Below are positions 1 to 8,797 of a stretch of DNA of 64,000 nt, one piece after another (the stretch's first letter is position 1; each line of letters starts with the position of its first letter). This DNA comes from Catellicoccus marimammalium M35/04/3 (lineage in GTDB: Bacteria; Bacillota; Bacilli; Lactobacillales; Catellicoccaceae), in assembly GCF_000313915.1 (NCBI RefSeq), contig NZ_AMYT01000021.1, forward strand, positions 89,795 through 153,794. Reading direction: 5' to 3'. The position numbers and the translations under genes are program-made. The notes under the pieces are model-generated. The model made no database searches. It saw only the letters and a list, made by a program, of their open reading frames with translations, and was not told the DNA's origin.

Positions 1-1
1 A

Positions 2-250
2 GAAATGTTAACTTCAGTCGTGAACAATTTAGAGTTAGAAAATAAATATGTTCGCGAACGTTTGCAAGAACTAGAAAAAATGCAAGTACCAACTGTACAA
101 AAAGAAGAAGATGCCTCTACTCGTTCTCAAGTACAAGAAAATTTAAACCATCTCTATGAAGATGGATTTCATATTTGTCCTTCAAGTTATGGAGCAAAAC
201 GAGAAGGAGAATGTATGTTTTGTTTAGAAATTTTATATCGTGATTCTTAG
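2..250 (+). CDS. yabA: YabA, replication initiation control protein (5' end missing)
   Basis: C-terminal 82 or so residues of YabA, the protein that bridges DnaA and the DnaN clamp and restrains replication initiation. The frame is open from the left edge, so the first roughly 30 residues lie outside the window. What is visible is the end of the leucine-zipper helix (ENKYVRERLQELEK), a charged linker, and the C-terminal zinc-binding domain with the spaced ligands HICPSSYG...GECMFCLEIL. It is followed 10 bases later by rsmI, the same order as in Bacillus and Enterococcus. Family identity is from motif and synteny; an internal ATG at 5 is not a real start. Confidence 0.9.
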   Translation, partial: EMLTSVVNNLELENKYVRERLQELEKMQVPTVQKEEDASTRSQVQENLNHLYEDGFHICPSSYGAKREGECMFCLEILYRDS

Positions 251-260
251 GAGGGGAAAA

Positions 261-1124
261 ATGCAACAACAAAAAAGTTTTCAAAAAGAAAGTGGAAATC
301 TTTATTTAGTTCCTACTCCGATTGGGAATTTAGAAGATATGACATTCCGTGGCGTACGAACATTAGAAGAAGTAGATATTATCGCTAGTGAAGACACACG
401 TCATACACAAAAGCTATTAAATCACTTCTCGATTACAACACCACAAATCAGTTTACATGAACATAACTATAAAGAAAGAATTCCTCAACTCATTGCGCGT
501 TTAGAAGAAGGAGCGAACATGGCTCAAGTTAGTGATGCAGGGATGCCTTCGATTAGTGATCCGGGGCATGAACTAGTAGAAGCTTGTATTGAAAGAGGAA
601 TTCCAGTGATTGCTCTTCCTGGAGCAAGTGCTGGAATTACGGCTTTAATCGCTTCTGGCCTAACCGCTCAACCTTTTTTATTTTATGGCTTTTTACCAAG
701 AAAACAAGGAGAAGCTATACAGACACTAGAAGTACTAAAACCAATTGAAAGTACGTTGATTTTTTACGAATCACCAAAACGTTTAGCGAGTACATTTGCC
801 CTAGTTGAAAAAGTTTGGGGAGGACAACGCCGCTGTGTTTTATGTCGAGAATTAACAAAACGCTATGAGGAATATACTCGTGGTACTGTCCAAGAATTAT
901 TAGCTTATACACAAGAGAATGAAATCAAAGGGGAATGCTGTTTGCTTTTTGAAGGTTATCAAAAAGAAGTAGAAATGATTTCTTTAGAAGAAGTAGATTG
1001 GAAACAAGAAGTTGAGAAAAAAATGGCAGAGGAACAAATTTCGAGTAAAGTAGCGATTAAACAAGTCGCGAAACAATACGGAGTAAAAAAACAAGACGTT
1101 TATCAAGCTTATCATCAAAAATAA
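261..1124 (+). CDS. rsmI: 16S rRNA (cytidine-1402-2'-O)-methyltransferase RsmI
   Basis: 287-residue SAM-dependent methyltransferase that 2'-O-methylates C1402 in the decoding centre of 16S rRNA. The N-terminus GNLYLVPTPIGNLEDMT and the following EDTRHT and SDAGMPSISDPG blocks are hallmarks of the tetrapyrrole-methylase fold used by RsmI. The start chosen is the ATG at 261, seven bases after AGGAGG; an in-frame GTG at 240 would put the start before the ribosome binding site and inside yabA. It is probably co-transcribed with yabA and ends at the hairpin at 1125-1154. Confidence 0.95.
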   Translation: MQQQKSFQKESGNLYLVPTPIGNLEDMTFRGVRTLEEVDIIASEDTRHTQKLLNHFSITTPQISLHEHNYKERIPQLIARLEEGANMAQVSDAGMPSISDPGHELVEACIERGIPVIALPGASAGITALIASGLTAQPFLFYGFLPRKQGEAIQTLEVLKPIESTLIFYESPKRLASTFALVEKVWGGQRRCVLCRELTKRYEEYTRGTVQELLAYTQENEIKGECCLLFEGYQKEVEMISLEEVDWKQEVEKKMAEEQISSKVAIKQVAKQYGVKKQDVYQAYHQK

Positions 1125-1154
1125 GAGGTCGTACGAAGAAGCGTACGACCTTTT
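1125..1154. terminator. Bidirectional hairpin terminator between rsmI and comN
   Basis: Perfect 9-bp stem GGTCGTACG (1127-1135) and CGTACGACC (1142-1150) with a 6-base loop, flanked by A and T runs, lying between convergent genes; it can serve both strands. Confidence 0.8.
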
Positions 1155-1386
1155 AAAATAGATCATCAATATGATGCCAATCAAACTGCTGTTGTGAAGT
1201 GGTTTCGACTTTTAATTGTAAAAAATCAAAGAGTTGATTGACAGTTAGCTTGCGCAATAAGCGTTGTTTGGCAAAAGGGCCTTTCATTTTGGGTAGATAA
1301 AAATCTAAATAGGATTGGATTTCTTCTTCTGTAATATTAGGATATCCTTCTTCGGCCCATTGTTTTTGTTTGGTTTGAATATTCAT
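1153..1386 (-). CDS. comN: ComN-like post-transcriptional regulator
   Basis: 77-residue acidic helical protein matching the small post-transcriptional regulator family of ComN (YrzD), which in Bacillus subtilis affects comE mRNA. Recognisable features are the EEGYPNITEEEIQSYL stretch, the KMKGP motif and a helical C-terminus. It follows yajC on the same strand, as in Bacillus. Start is the ATG at 1386, preceded by a GAGGG ribosome binding site; a TTG at 1398 would start before that site. A competence role is attractive because comG genes are present at 40 kb, but that is inference from the family. Confidence 0.75.
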   Translation of the reverse strand: MNIQTKQKQWAEEGYPNITEEEIQSYLDFYLPKMKGPFAKQRLLRKLTVNQLFDFLQLKVETTSQQQFDWHHIDDLF

Positions 1387-1406
1387 GGTTTCCCTCAAAG
1401 AAAAGA

Positions 1407-1435
1407 AAAGTGTAGCAAAGCTACACTTTTTTTAT
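1407..1435 (-). terminator. Hairpin between yajC and comN
   Basis: Stem AAAGTGTAG/CTACACTTT with a 5-base loop lies between the yajC stop and the comN ribosome binding site. On the minus strand it is followed by TTTTCTTTTC, so it looks like a partial terminator that would reduce comN expression relative to yajC. Confidence 0.6.
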
Positions 1436-1439
1436 TTTA

Positions 1440-1739
1440 TTATTTTTTTGCTTCTACGCCAACGACATTTTTGATTGCGCCTAGATCAAAGTCTAAGTAT
1501 ACGCCATCACAATCAATCGTCACGATTTTTGTTTCATGATTCACTTCATGGATTATACCGTGTAGTCCACCAATTGTAGTTACTTTATCTCCAGCATGAA
1601 TACTATCTAAAAAGTTTTGACGTTGCTGTTGTTGTTTCTTTTGAGAGCGATTCATAAAGAATAGCATAACCCCAAAGATAACAATCATTGGCAAGAAACT
1701 CATAAGCATACTAGCCATATCATTTGCTAATGTGAACAT
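1440..1739 (-). CDS. yajC: Preprotein translocase subunit YajC
   Basis: 99-residue single-pass membrane protein that associates with SecDF. One hydrophobic helix (about residues 10-28, ending in FFMNRSQKKQQQ) is followed by a cytoplasmic domain with the family's GDKVTTIGGLHG segment. A TTCCTCC on the plus strand just beyond 1739 is its AGGAGG ribosome binding site. It lies between tgt and comN on the minus strand, the usual tgt-yajC order; the secDF genes are not adjacent here. Confidence 0.93.
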   Translation of the reverse strand: MFTLANDMASMLMSFLPMIVIFGVMLFFMNRSQKKQQQQRQNFLDSIHAGDKVTTIGGLHGIIHEVNHETKIVTIDCDGVYLDFDLGAIKNVVGVEAKK

Positions 1740-1816
1740 AGTTTTTCCTCCTATAAATAGTCAACAGTTCTATTATAGCATAGGGAAGAAAAATTCACAT
1801 GAAAAGCCATAAAAGT

Positions 1817-3101
<1,285 letters not shown>

Positions 3102-3142
3102 GTTAATTATTCATATTAAGAAAGAAATAGAGGCCAAAAGAA

Positions 3143-3307
3143 ATGAAAGAAAAATGGATTGCATGGAGAGATAATCATGCCAATGTGGTGTATGGCTTAA
3201 AGTTTGTTGGTCGTACGATTTTGTATTTTTTGATAATTATGACGCTAATTTATTTATATCATTACAAAAATATTAGTGGTGGTAGTTTTATATATAATGA
3301 ATTTTAG
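3143..3307 (+). CDS. dltX: DltX, small teichoic acid D-alanylation protein
   Basis: 54-residue single-pass membrane protein at the head of the dlt operon. It has a basic N-terminus, one hydrophobic helix (about residues 26-40) and the C-terminal end GGSFIYNEF, whose FIYNEF-type tail is typical of DltX. In recent work DltX links DltB and DltD during transfer of D-alanine to teichoic acids on the outer face. The stop codon is 12 bases before dltA, whose ribosome binding site AGGGGAGGAG starts within it. The gene is easily missed because of its size. Confidence 0.88.
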   Translation: MKEKWIAWRDNHANVVYGLKFVGRTILYFLIIMTLIYLYHYKNISGGSFIYNEF

Positions 3308-3319
3308 GGGAGGAGAAAG

Positions 3320-4840
3320 ATGGAGAAAGTTACGCATATTATAAATTCATTAGAAAAAATTGCGCAAGAGCAACCCAATCAAGTGGTGTTTCAAGATGTA
3401 AATCATCATTACACTTATGCTGATTTACAAGAAAAATCAAATCATGTAGCTGCCTACATTGATGCTCATATTGCAGAAGGACCAATTGTTGTCTATGGTG
3501 GGCAAGAATTTGAAATGATTGCTAGCTTTGTTGGTTGTACAAAAGCTGGACGTGCTTATATTCCAATTGAAAAAAGCACTCCGTTTGAACGCTTCCAATT
3601 GATTTGTAGCGTTGCACATCCAGCTGCAATTATTTTTACAGAAGAAGCATTACCAAAAGAAGAATTAGAACAGTTAGGAGAAATTCCAACTCTTCTTTAT
3701 AAAGAAATTCCTACAGCAGATTACACTATCAGTCATCCTGTTGAAGGAGACGACACTTACTATATTATCTTTACTTCTGGAACAACTGGTGTACCAAAAG
3801 GAGTACAAATTAGCCATGATAATTTAGTTAGCTTTGTCAACTGGGAATTATCTGAAGACTTTGCGATTGGAGAAGGAAAACGTTTCTTATCTCAAGCACC
3901 TTATTCTTTTGACTTATCTGTAATGAGTGTTTATCCAGCTTTACTTTCTGGCGGTTCTTTAGCACCATTAACAAAAGAAGTCATCAATGATTTCAAAACA
4001 CTATTTGAAGTGTTACCAAAATTAGAAGTTAATGTTTGGGTTTCTACTCCTTCCTTTATGGATATTTGTTTAATGGATCCAAACTTTAATGGTGAAACGT
4101 TACCAACGTTAACTCATTTCTTATTCTGTGGAGAAGAGTTACCAAAAGCAACTGCACAAAAATTAGTGGATCGTTTCCCACAAGCACATATTTTTAATAC
4201 TTATGGACCAACAGAAACTACCGTAGCGATTTCGCAAATTGAAATTACCCAAGAAGTGATTGATGCTTCGGATCGTTTGCCGATTGGATATGTGAAAGAA
4301 GATACACATGTGTATATTTTAGATGAAAATACTCCAGTCGCTGCCGGCGAAGTAGGAGAAATCGTAATTGCTGGACCAAGTGTTTCTAAGGGATATATGA
4401 ACAATAAAGAAAAAACAGAAGAAGTTTTCTTTACTTATGAAGGTCAACCTGCTTACCGTACAGGGGATGCTGGTCATATGGAAGCTGATGGGTTATTACG
4501 TTATGACGGACGCATGGACTTTCAAGTAAAATTACATGGTTATCGTATGGAATTAGAAGATATTGACCATCACTTAAATGAAGTTTCTTATGTGAAACAA
4601 GCAGTAGTAGTACCAAAATACAAAGATCACAAAGTACAACAATTAGTGGCTTATGTGATTGTAGAAAACAATCCATTTGAAAAACCATTCCAATTAACAA
4701 AGGCAATTAAAGAAGAAATGCAAGAAACAGTAATGGAATATATGATTCCACAACGTTTTGTTTATGTAGATCAATTACCGTTAACACAGAATGGGAAAAT
4801 CGACCGTAAAGGGTTAATAAATGAGGTGAATAATACATGA
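3320..4840 (+). CDS. dltA: D-alanine--D-alanyl carrier protein ligase DltA
   Basis: 506-residue adenylating enzyme that activates D-alanine with ATP and loads it on the phosphopantetheine arm of DltC. Signature motifs are in order: YIIFTSGTTGVPKG (about residues 148-161), the NTYGPTE block (about 293-299), YRTGDAG (about 382) and the C-terminal NGKIDRK with the catalytic lysine. Length matches the family. It overlaps dltB by four bases (ATGA), indicating translational coupling. The product supports D-alanylation of lipoteichoic and wall teichoic acid, which lowers surface negative charge. Confidence 0.97.
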   Translation: MEKVTHIINSLEKIAQEQPNQVVFQDVNHHYTYADLQEKSNHVAAYIDAHIAEGPIVVYGGQEFEMIASFVGCTKAGRAYIPIEKSTPFERFQLICSVAHPAAIIFTEEALPKEELEQLGEIPTLLYKEIPTADYTISHPVEGDDTYYIIFTSGTTGVPKGVQISHDNLVSFVNWELSEDFAIGEGKRFLSQAPYSFDLSVMSVYPALLSGGSLAPLTKEVINDFKTLFEVLPKLEVNVWVSTPSFMDICLMDPNFNGETLPTLTHFLFCGEELPKATAQKLVDRFPQAHIFNTYGPTETTVAISQIEITQEVIDASDRLPIGYVKEDTHVYILDENTPVAAGEVGEIVIAGPSVSKGYMNNKEKTEEVFFTYEGQPAYRTGDAGHMEADGLLRYDGRMDFQVKLHGYRMELEDIDHHLNEVSYVKQAVVVPKYKDHKVQQLVAYVIVENNPFEKPFQLTKAIKEEMQETVMEYMIPQRFVYVDQLPLTQNGKIDRKGLINEVNNT

Positions 4841-6042
4841 GTTTAGGGATGATTCCTTACGAAAATCCAACTTATGTTTTAATTTTAGCCTTAGCCTTGA
4901 TTCCAACGATGCTTTCTATTTACTACAAACAAGATCGCATGAATTGGTATCAAATTTTAGTTTCAGTCATCTTTTTAGCTATTAGCTTTTCTGGTGGAAA
5001 AATCCAACAAGGAGTTGCGTTAATCTGCTATGTGATTTTTGAAACTATTTTAATTGGGGCATACTTCTCGTATCGCCAAAAGAAAAACAATAGTTGGGTC
5101 TTTTATGGAGCGGTGTTCTTGGCCATTCTACCATTAATTTTTGATAAGATTGTGCCATTTGTTGATCATCATCCATCCATCTTTAGTTTTTTAGGAATTT
5201 CATATTTGACATTCCGTTCAGTCCAAATGATTATGGAAATGCGCGATGGAGCGATTAAAGAATATCATCCTTGGCGTTTTGTTCAATTCTTAGTCTTCTT
5301 CCCAACGATTTCTTCTGGTCCGATTGACCGCTATCGTCGTTTTGAAAAAGACTATTTGAATCCACCAACTCGTGAAGAATATTCTAATTTAATTGAAAAA
5401 GGGGTTTACAACTTATTTATTGGTTGTTTATACAAATTTATTTTAGCATACTTCTTAGGTTCTTTAGCCTTACCATTTATTGGTGAAGCTGCTCATGACA
5501 ATGCTGGTTTAGTTCGTATTGTTTGCTTAGTTGGTTATGCTTATGTTTATACCTTGGACTTATTCTTTGACTTTGCAGGATATAGCCGTTTTGCGGTCGG
5601 AATGAGCTACTTAATGGGGTATGATGTACCAATCAACTTCAACAAACCATTCTTAAGTTGGAACATTAAAGAATTCTGGAATCGTTGGCACATGTCATTA
5701 TCTTTCTGGTTCCGTGACTTTATCTATATGCGTTTAATGTTTACCTTATTGAAGAAAAAAGTATTTAAGAGTCGTATCGTCGCTTCGAATGTTGGCTACT
5801 TTGCTTTATTCTTAATCATGGGATTATGGCATGGTTTAACATGGTACTATATTGCTTATGGACTTTACATGGCTTGTGCGATTTGTATTAACGATGCATG
5901 GCTACGATTCAAGAGAAAACATCGTAAACAATTACCAAGCAATAAGTTTACGCATTGCTTCTCTGTTTTCCTAACCTTTAATGTGGTAGCCGCTGGATTA
6001 TTAATCTTCTCTGGCTTTTTAAACACATTTTTACATTGGTAA
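4837..6042 (+). CDS. dltB: D-alanyl transfer membrane protein DltB (MBOAT)
   Basis: 401-residue polytopic membrane protein of the MBOAT acyltransferase family, which moves D-alanine from DltC across the membrane toward teichoic acids. Conserved segments are FFPTISSGPIDRYRRF, the NRWHMSLSFWFRDFIY block and MGLWHGLTWYYI, the last containing the family histidine. Around a dozen hydrophobic helices are apparent. It starts inside the dltA stop codon and is followed after 84 bases by dltC. Confidence 0.96.
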   Translation: MSLGMIPYENPTYVLILALALIPTMLSIYYKQDRMNWYQILVSVIFLAISFSGGKIQQGVALICYVIFETILIGAYFSYRQKKNNSWVFYGAVFLAILPLIFDKIVPFVDHHPSIFSFLGISYLTFRSVQMIMEMRDGAIKEYHPWRFVQFLVFFPTISSGPIDRYRRFEKDYLNPPTREEYSNLIEKGVYNLFIGCLYKFILAYFLGSLALPFIGEAAHDNAGLVRIVCLVGYAYVYTLDLFFDFAGYSRFAVGMSYLMGYDVPINFNKPFLSWNIKEFWNRWHMSLSFWFRDFIYMRLMFTLLKKKVFKSRIVASNVGYFALFLIMGLWHGLTWYYIAYGLYMACAICINDAWLRFKRKHRKQLPSNKFTHCFSVFLTFNVVAAGLLIFSGFLNTFLHW

Positions 6043-6126
6043 GATAAAAGATGAAGCGTGAAAATCACTTTGAAAAATGTTAGAATTAAAAAATGAAATG
6101 AATTGAAAGAAAAGGGGATAATTATT

Positions 6127-6360
6127 ATGAACGAACAAATTTTAGACTTATTAGCAGAAGCAACAGGAACAGATGAAGTAAAAGAAGATTTAGATATGAA
6201 CTTATTTGATGAAGGATTAATGGATTCATTAGGTATGGTTCAATTTTTAGTAGATGTAGATGGAACTTTAGGAATTGAGGTTCCTATTTCTGAAGTACAA
6301 CGCGAAGATTGGGATACACCAAATAAAATCATCGCTCGCCTAAACGAATATAAAGGATAG
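6127..6360 (+). CDS. dltC: D-alanyl carrier protein DltC
   Basis: 77-residue acyl-carrier-type protein. The phosphopantetheine attachment serine sits in LMDSLGMVQ (about residue 35). Start is the ATG at 6127, with AAGGGGAT upstream; an in-frame ATG at 6103 would lack a ribosome binding site and give an atypically long protein. It accepts D-alanine from DltA and hands it to the DltB machinery. The distance from dltB (84 bases) is larger than the other dlt junctions. Confidence 0.96.
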   Translation: MNEQILDLLAEATGTDEVKEDLDMNLFDEGLMDSLGMVQFLVDVDGTLGIEVPISEVQREDWDTPNKIIARLNEYKG

Positions 6361-6365
6361 AACTC

Positions 6366-7619
6366 ATGAAGAAGAAATTTTTCATGGTATTTGGTCCAAT
6401 TGTTGCCGCTTGTTTACTTTGTGTTGGCTGTTTTATGTTACCGCAAAAAAATAGTCCATATACGTTAGAAAAAGCAAGTCAATCTTTGAATATGAACGTG
6501 ATTTCAGGAGAATATATTAAAAATGAAGCCGTTGCCGAAAAGAAATATGTGCCTTTCTTTGGTTCTTCTGAATTAAATCGTTTTGACCCGTTCCATCCTA
6601 GTGTATTAGCAGCGAAATATCATCGTCCATATACACCTTTCTTATTAGGAGCAGCAGGAACACAATCATTGAAGCAATTTATGATTATTCAATCAATGGG
6701 GAAAGATTTACGACAGAAAAAAGCCGTTTTCATTATTTCTCCACAATGGTTTGTACCAAAAGGGGTAAAACAACAATATTTTGATCATTGGTATTCAGGA
6801 GTTCAATTATACAATTGGTTGAATAACATTAGAAAAAAAGAGAGTTTTTCTAAAGAAGATCGTGTCTTTGCGAAACGCTTACAACATTTTACGATTATTC
6901 GTGATAATCCAAGAATCATGAAATACTTGCAACAAATTTGTATGGATGTTCCATTTTCTAATGCTCAACGTAGAACAATTCAAAGAAATTATAAATTCTT
7001 ATTACGTGAAGATCGGTTATTTGGTGAAGCAGGAATTACCGATAAAAATTTACAACGCATAAGAAAATATGAAAAACAATTGCCAGCTACCTATAATTAT
7101 GCTGACTTAGATCGTTTAGCTTTCTCTATTGGTAAAAAGAATACGAATGGTAACCAACTGCAAATTGCCAATAATTTTTATAATAAACGTCTACGTCATA
7201 TTATTAAAAGCTTTAAAGGAAAAGATAAGAACATCTCTTATGTTACTTCACCAGAATACGCTGATTTTGAGTTAGTATTAAATCAGTTTGCCAAAGAAAA
7301 AACAGATGTTCTATTTATTATTCCACCAATCAACCCATTATGGGCAAAATATACTGACTTATCTAAACCAATGATTGATCAATTTTCGAAAAAAATTATG
7401 CATCAATTAAAGAGTCAAGGCTTTAATAATGTCGTGAATTTACTGAATGTAGATACGGATTACTTTATGACAGATACAATTCACATTGGATGGCGCGGTT
7501 GGTTATATTGTGACCGTTATATCCGTCCATTCTTAGAATCAACGTATCAAGAACCAAATTATAAGATTAATTCTTACTACTACAGCAAAGCATGGCAAAA
7601 TAAAAAGGAAGTTCGTTAA
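6366..7619 (+). CDS. dltD: D-alanyl transfer protein DltD
   Basis: 417-residue membrane-anchored extracellular protein. An N-terminal anchor (about residues 4-24) is followed by an SGNH-like fold; FFGSSELNRFDPFHP carries the catalytic serine of the family and the C-terminal DTIHIGWRGW supplies the Asp and His. Proposed to finish D-alanine transfer to teichoic acid at the cell surface. It starts five bases after dltC and its stop codon lies in the loop of the operon's terminator. Confidence 0.96.
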   Translation: MKKKFFMVFGPIVAACLLCVGCFMLPQKNSPYTLEKASQSLNMNVISGEYIKNEAVAEKKYVPFFGSSELNRFDPFHPSVLAAKYHRPYTPFLLGAAGTQSLKQFMIIQSMGKDLRQKKAVFIISPQWFVPKGVKQQYFDHWYSGVQLYNWLNNIRKKESFSKEDRVFAKRLQHFTIIRDNPRIMKYLQQICMDVPFSNAQRRTIQRNYKFLLREDRLFGEAGITDKNLQRIRKYEKQLPATYNYADLDRLAFSIGKKNTNGNQLQIANNFYNKRLRHIIKSFKGKDKNISYVTSPEYADFELVLNQFAKEKTDVLFIIPPINPLWAKYTDLSKPMIDQFSKKIMHQLKSQGFNNVVNLLNVDTDYFMTDTIHIGWRGWLYCDRYIRPFLESTYQEPNYKINSYYYSKAWQNKKEVR

Positions 7620-7636
7620 AGAACTTCCTTTTTTAT
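7605..7636. terminator. Terminator of the dlt operon, shared with def
   Basis: Stem AAGGAAGTTC/GAACTTCCTT with loop GTTAAA (7615-7620, containing the dltD stop codon), flanked by A and T runs; works toward both convergent genes. Confidence 0.85.
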
Positions 7637-7642
7637 ATTCTC

Positions 7643-8203
7643 TTATAAAAGTTTGAAATCACGGGCAGCGTAAGGTTGTAATGGGTCGATACGGTCAAAG
7701 AATAATTTACCGTTTAAGTGATCGATTTCATGTTGAATAACAATTGCTTCGTAATCACGGAAGCGTTGTTGTTTTTTATTTCCTTCAGCGTCTGTCCATT
7801 CTACAGTAATACGTTCGTGACGAGGAACTAATCCTTCAATTGGACGGTCAATCGATAAACAACCTTCTCCATCCGCTAGTGCTGCTTTTTGTACGGAATG
7901 ACTAATAATACGAGGATTGTACATGACATCTTCAAATAAGATGAATTCTTCTCCATTTTCATCAATCGCAGGGATTAAAACGGCGATAATGCGTTTTTGT
8001 TCATTGATTTGAGGAGCAGCTAGTCCAACACCGCTACGTAATTCATATTTTTCGGCCATTTCTGGATCTTGGCTATTTTTTAAAAATTCCATCATTTCTT
8101 GACCTAGTGCTTTATCTTCTTCTGATAAAGGAGTGTCGACTTCTTTGGCTACTTTACGTAGTGTAGGATGTCCTTCACGAATGATATCTTTCATTGTTAA
8201 CAT
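7643..8203 (-). CDS. def: Peptide deformylase
   Basis: 186-residue metalloenzyme that removes the formyl group from nascent proteins. All three motifs are present: [14 protein letters not shown] with the metal-binding cysteine, and QHEIDHLNG with the two metal histidines and catalytic glutamate. Length and the internal insertions fit the type II deformylases of Gram-positives. Start is the ATG at 8203, behind AAAGGGAGG; the reading frame continues upstream to 8329 but without a usable start signal. Monocistronic. Confidence 0.96.
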   Translation of the reverse strand: MLTMKDIIREGHPTLRKVAKEVDTPLSEEDKALGQEMMEFLKNSQDPEMAEKYELRSGVGLAAPQINEQKRIIAVLIPAIDENGEEFILFEDVMYNPRIISHSVQKAALADGEGCLSIDRPIEGLVPRHERITVEWTDAEGNKKQQRFRDYEAIVIQHEIDHLNGKLFFDRIDPLQPYAARDFKLL

Positions 8204-8262
8204 AAGAAAACCTCCCTTTCTTATTACATTTAAAAATATTATAGCATAGTTTTTTCTTTTTC

Positions 8263-8291
8263 TTGCAAAAAATGCCATAATCATGTAAAGT
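8263..8291 (+). promoter_or_regulatory. rpsO promoter
   Basis: TTGCAA (8263-8268), 17-base spacer, TAAAGT (8286-8291), about 90 bases upstream of rpsO. Confidence 0.5.
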
Positions 8292-8300
8292 ATGAGATGT

Positions 8301-8367
8301 ATTCCTCTTACTTGGTGGACGCGCATCACCGGCGGTCAACTCAGTTTGAGGTGTAAATAAAAAGAAG
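8301..8367 (+). promoter_or_regulatory. Possible ribosomal protein S15 autoregulatory leader
   Basis: The rpsO leader holds adjacent short helices, GGTG with CACC around 8314-8330 and CTCA with TGAG around 8339-8350, and GC-rich CCGGCGG between them. This compact folded region before the ribosome binding site resembles the leaders bound by S15 in Gram-positives in position and size. I did not match it to a specific Rfam class. Confidence 0.4.
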
Positions 8368-8380
8368 AGGTGAAGAAATT

Positions 8381-8650
8381 ATGGCAATTTCAAAAGAACG
8401 TAAAAACGAAATTATGAAAGAATACGCACGTCATGAAGGAGATACTGGTTCTCCAGAAGTGCAAATCGCAGTATTAACAGAAGAAATCAATCATTTAAAT
8501 GAGCACGCACGTGCACATAAAAAAGACCACCATTCATACCGTGGTTTAATGAAAAAAGTTGGACATCGTCGTAACTTATTAGCTTACTTACGTAAAACAG
8601 ATGTACAACGTTACCGTGAATTAATCAAACGTTTAGGACTACGTCGCTAA
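8381..8650 (+). CDS. rpsO: 30S ribosomal protein S15
   Basis: 89-residue S15, full length, with the canonical [15 protein letters not shown] and [18 protein letters not shown] helices that bind the 16S rRNA three-way junction. Ribosome binding site AGAGGTG precedes the ATG. It is followed by pnp as in Bacillus, with a hairpin between them. Confidence 0.98.
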   Translation: MAISKERKNEIMKEYARHEGDTGSPEVQIAVLTEEINHLNEHARAHKKDHHSYRGLMKKVGHRRNLLAYLRKTDVQRYRELIKRLGLRR

Positions 8651-8663
8651 TCGTCTACTTAGT

Positions 8664-8694
8664 GAGGCTAGGATATCCTGGCCTCCTTTGTTGT
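8664..8694 (+). terminator. Hairpin after rpsO
   Basis: Ten-base arms GAGGCTAGGA and TCCTGGCCTC pair with one G-U; the T tract CCTTTGTTGTATT is weak, so some transcripts could continue into pnp. Confidence 0.65.
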
Positions 8695-8707
8695 ATTAAA
8701 AATCAAT

Positions 8708-8778
8708 CACTGGGAATTCTACTAAACAAACGAGAGAAAGAAAGTGGGCTTTTTGTCTTTTGTCTAGTAGCACCAGTG
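8708..8778 (+). promoter_or_regulatory. pnp leader long-range stem
   Basis: CACTGG (8708-8713) pairs with CCAGTG (8773-8778), and CTACTA (8719-8724) with TAGTAG (8765-8770), around a small asymmetric internal loop, closing a 40-base loop just before the pnp ribosome binding site. In enterobacteria a pnp leader stem is the substrate for RNase III and PNPase autocontrol; whether this one does the same is inference. Confidence 0.5.
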
Positions 8779-8797
8779 AGAAAAAAGGAGAAAAACG

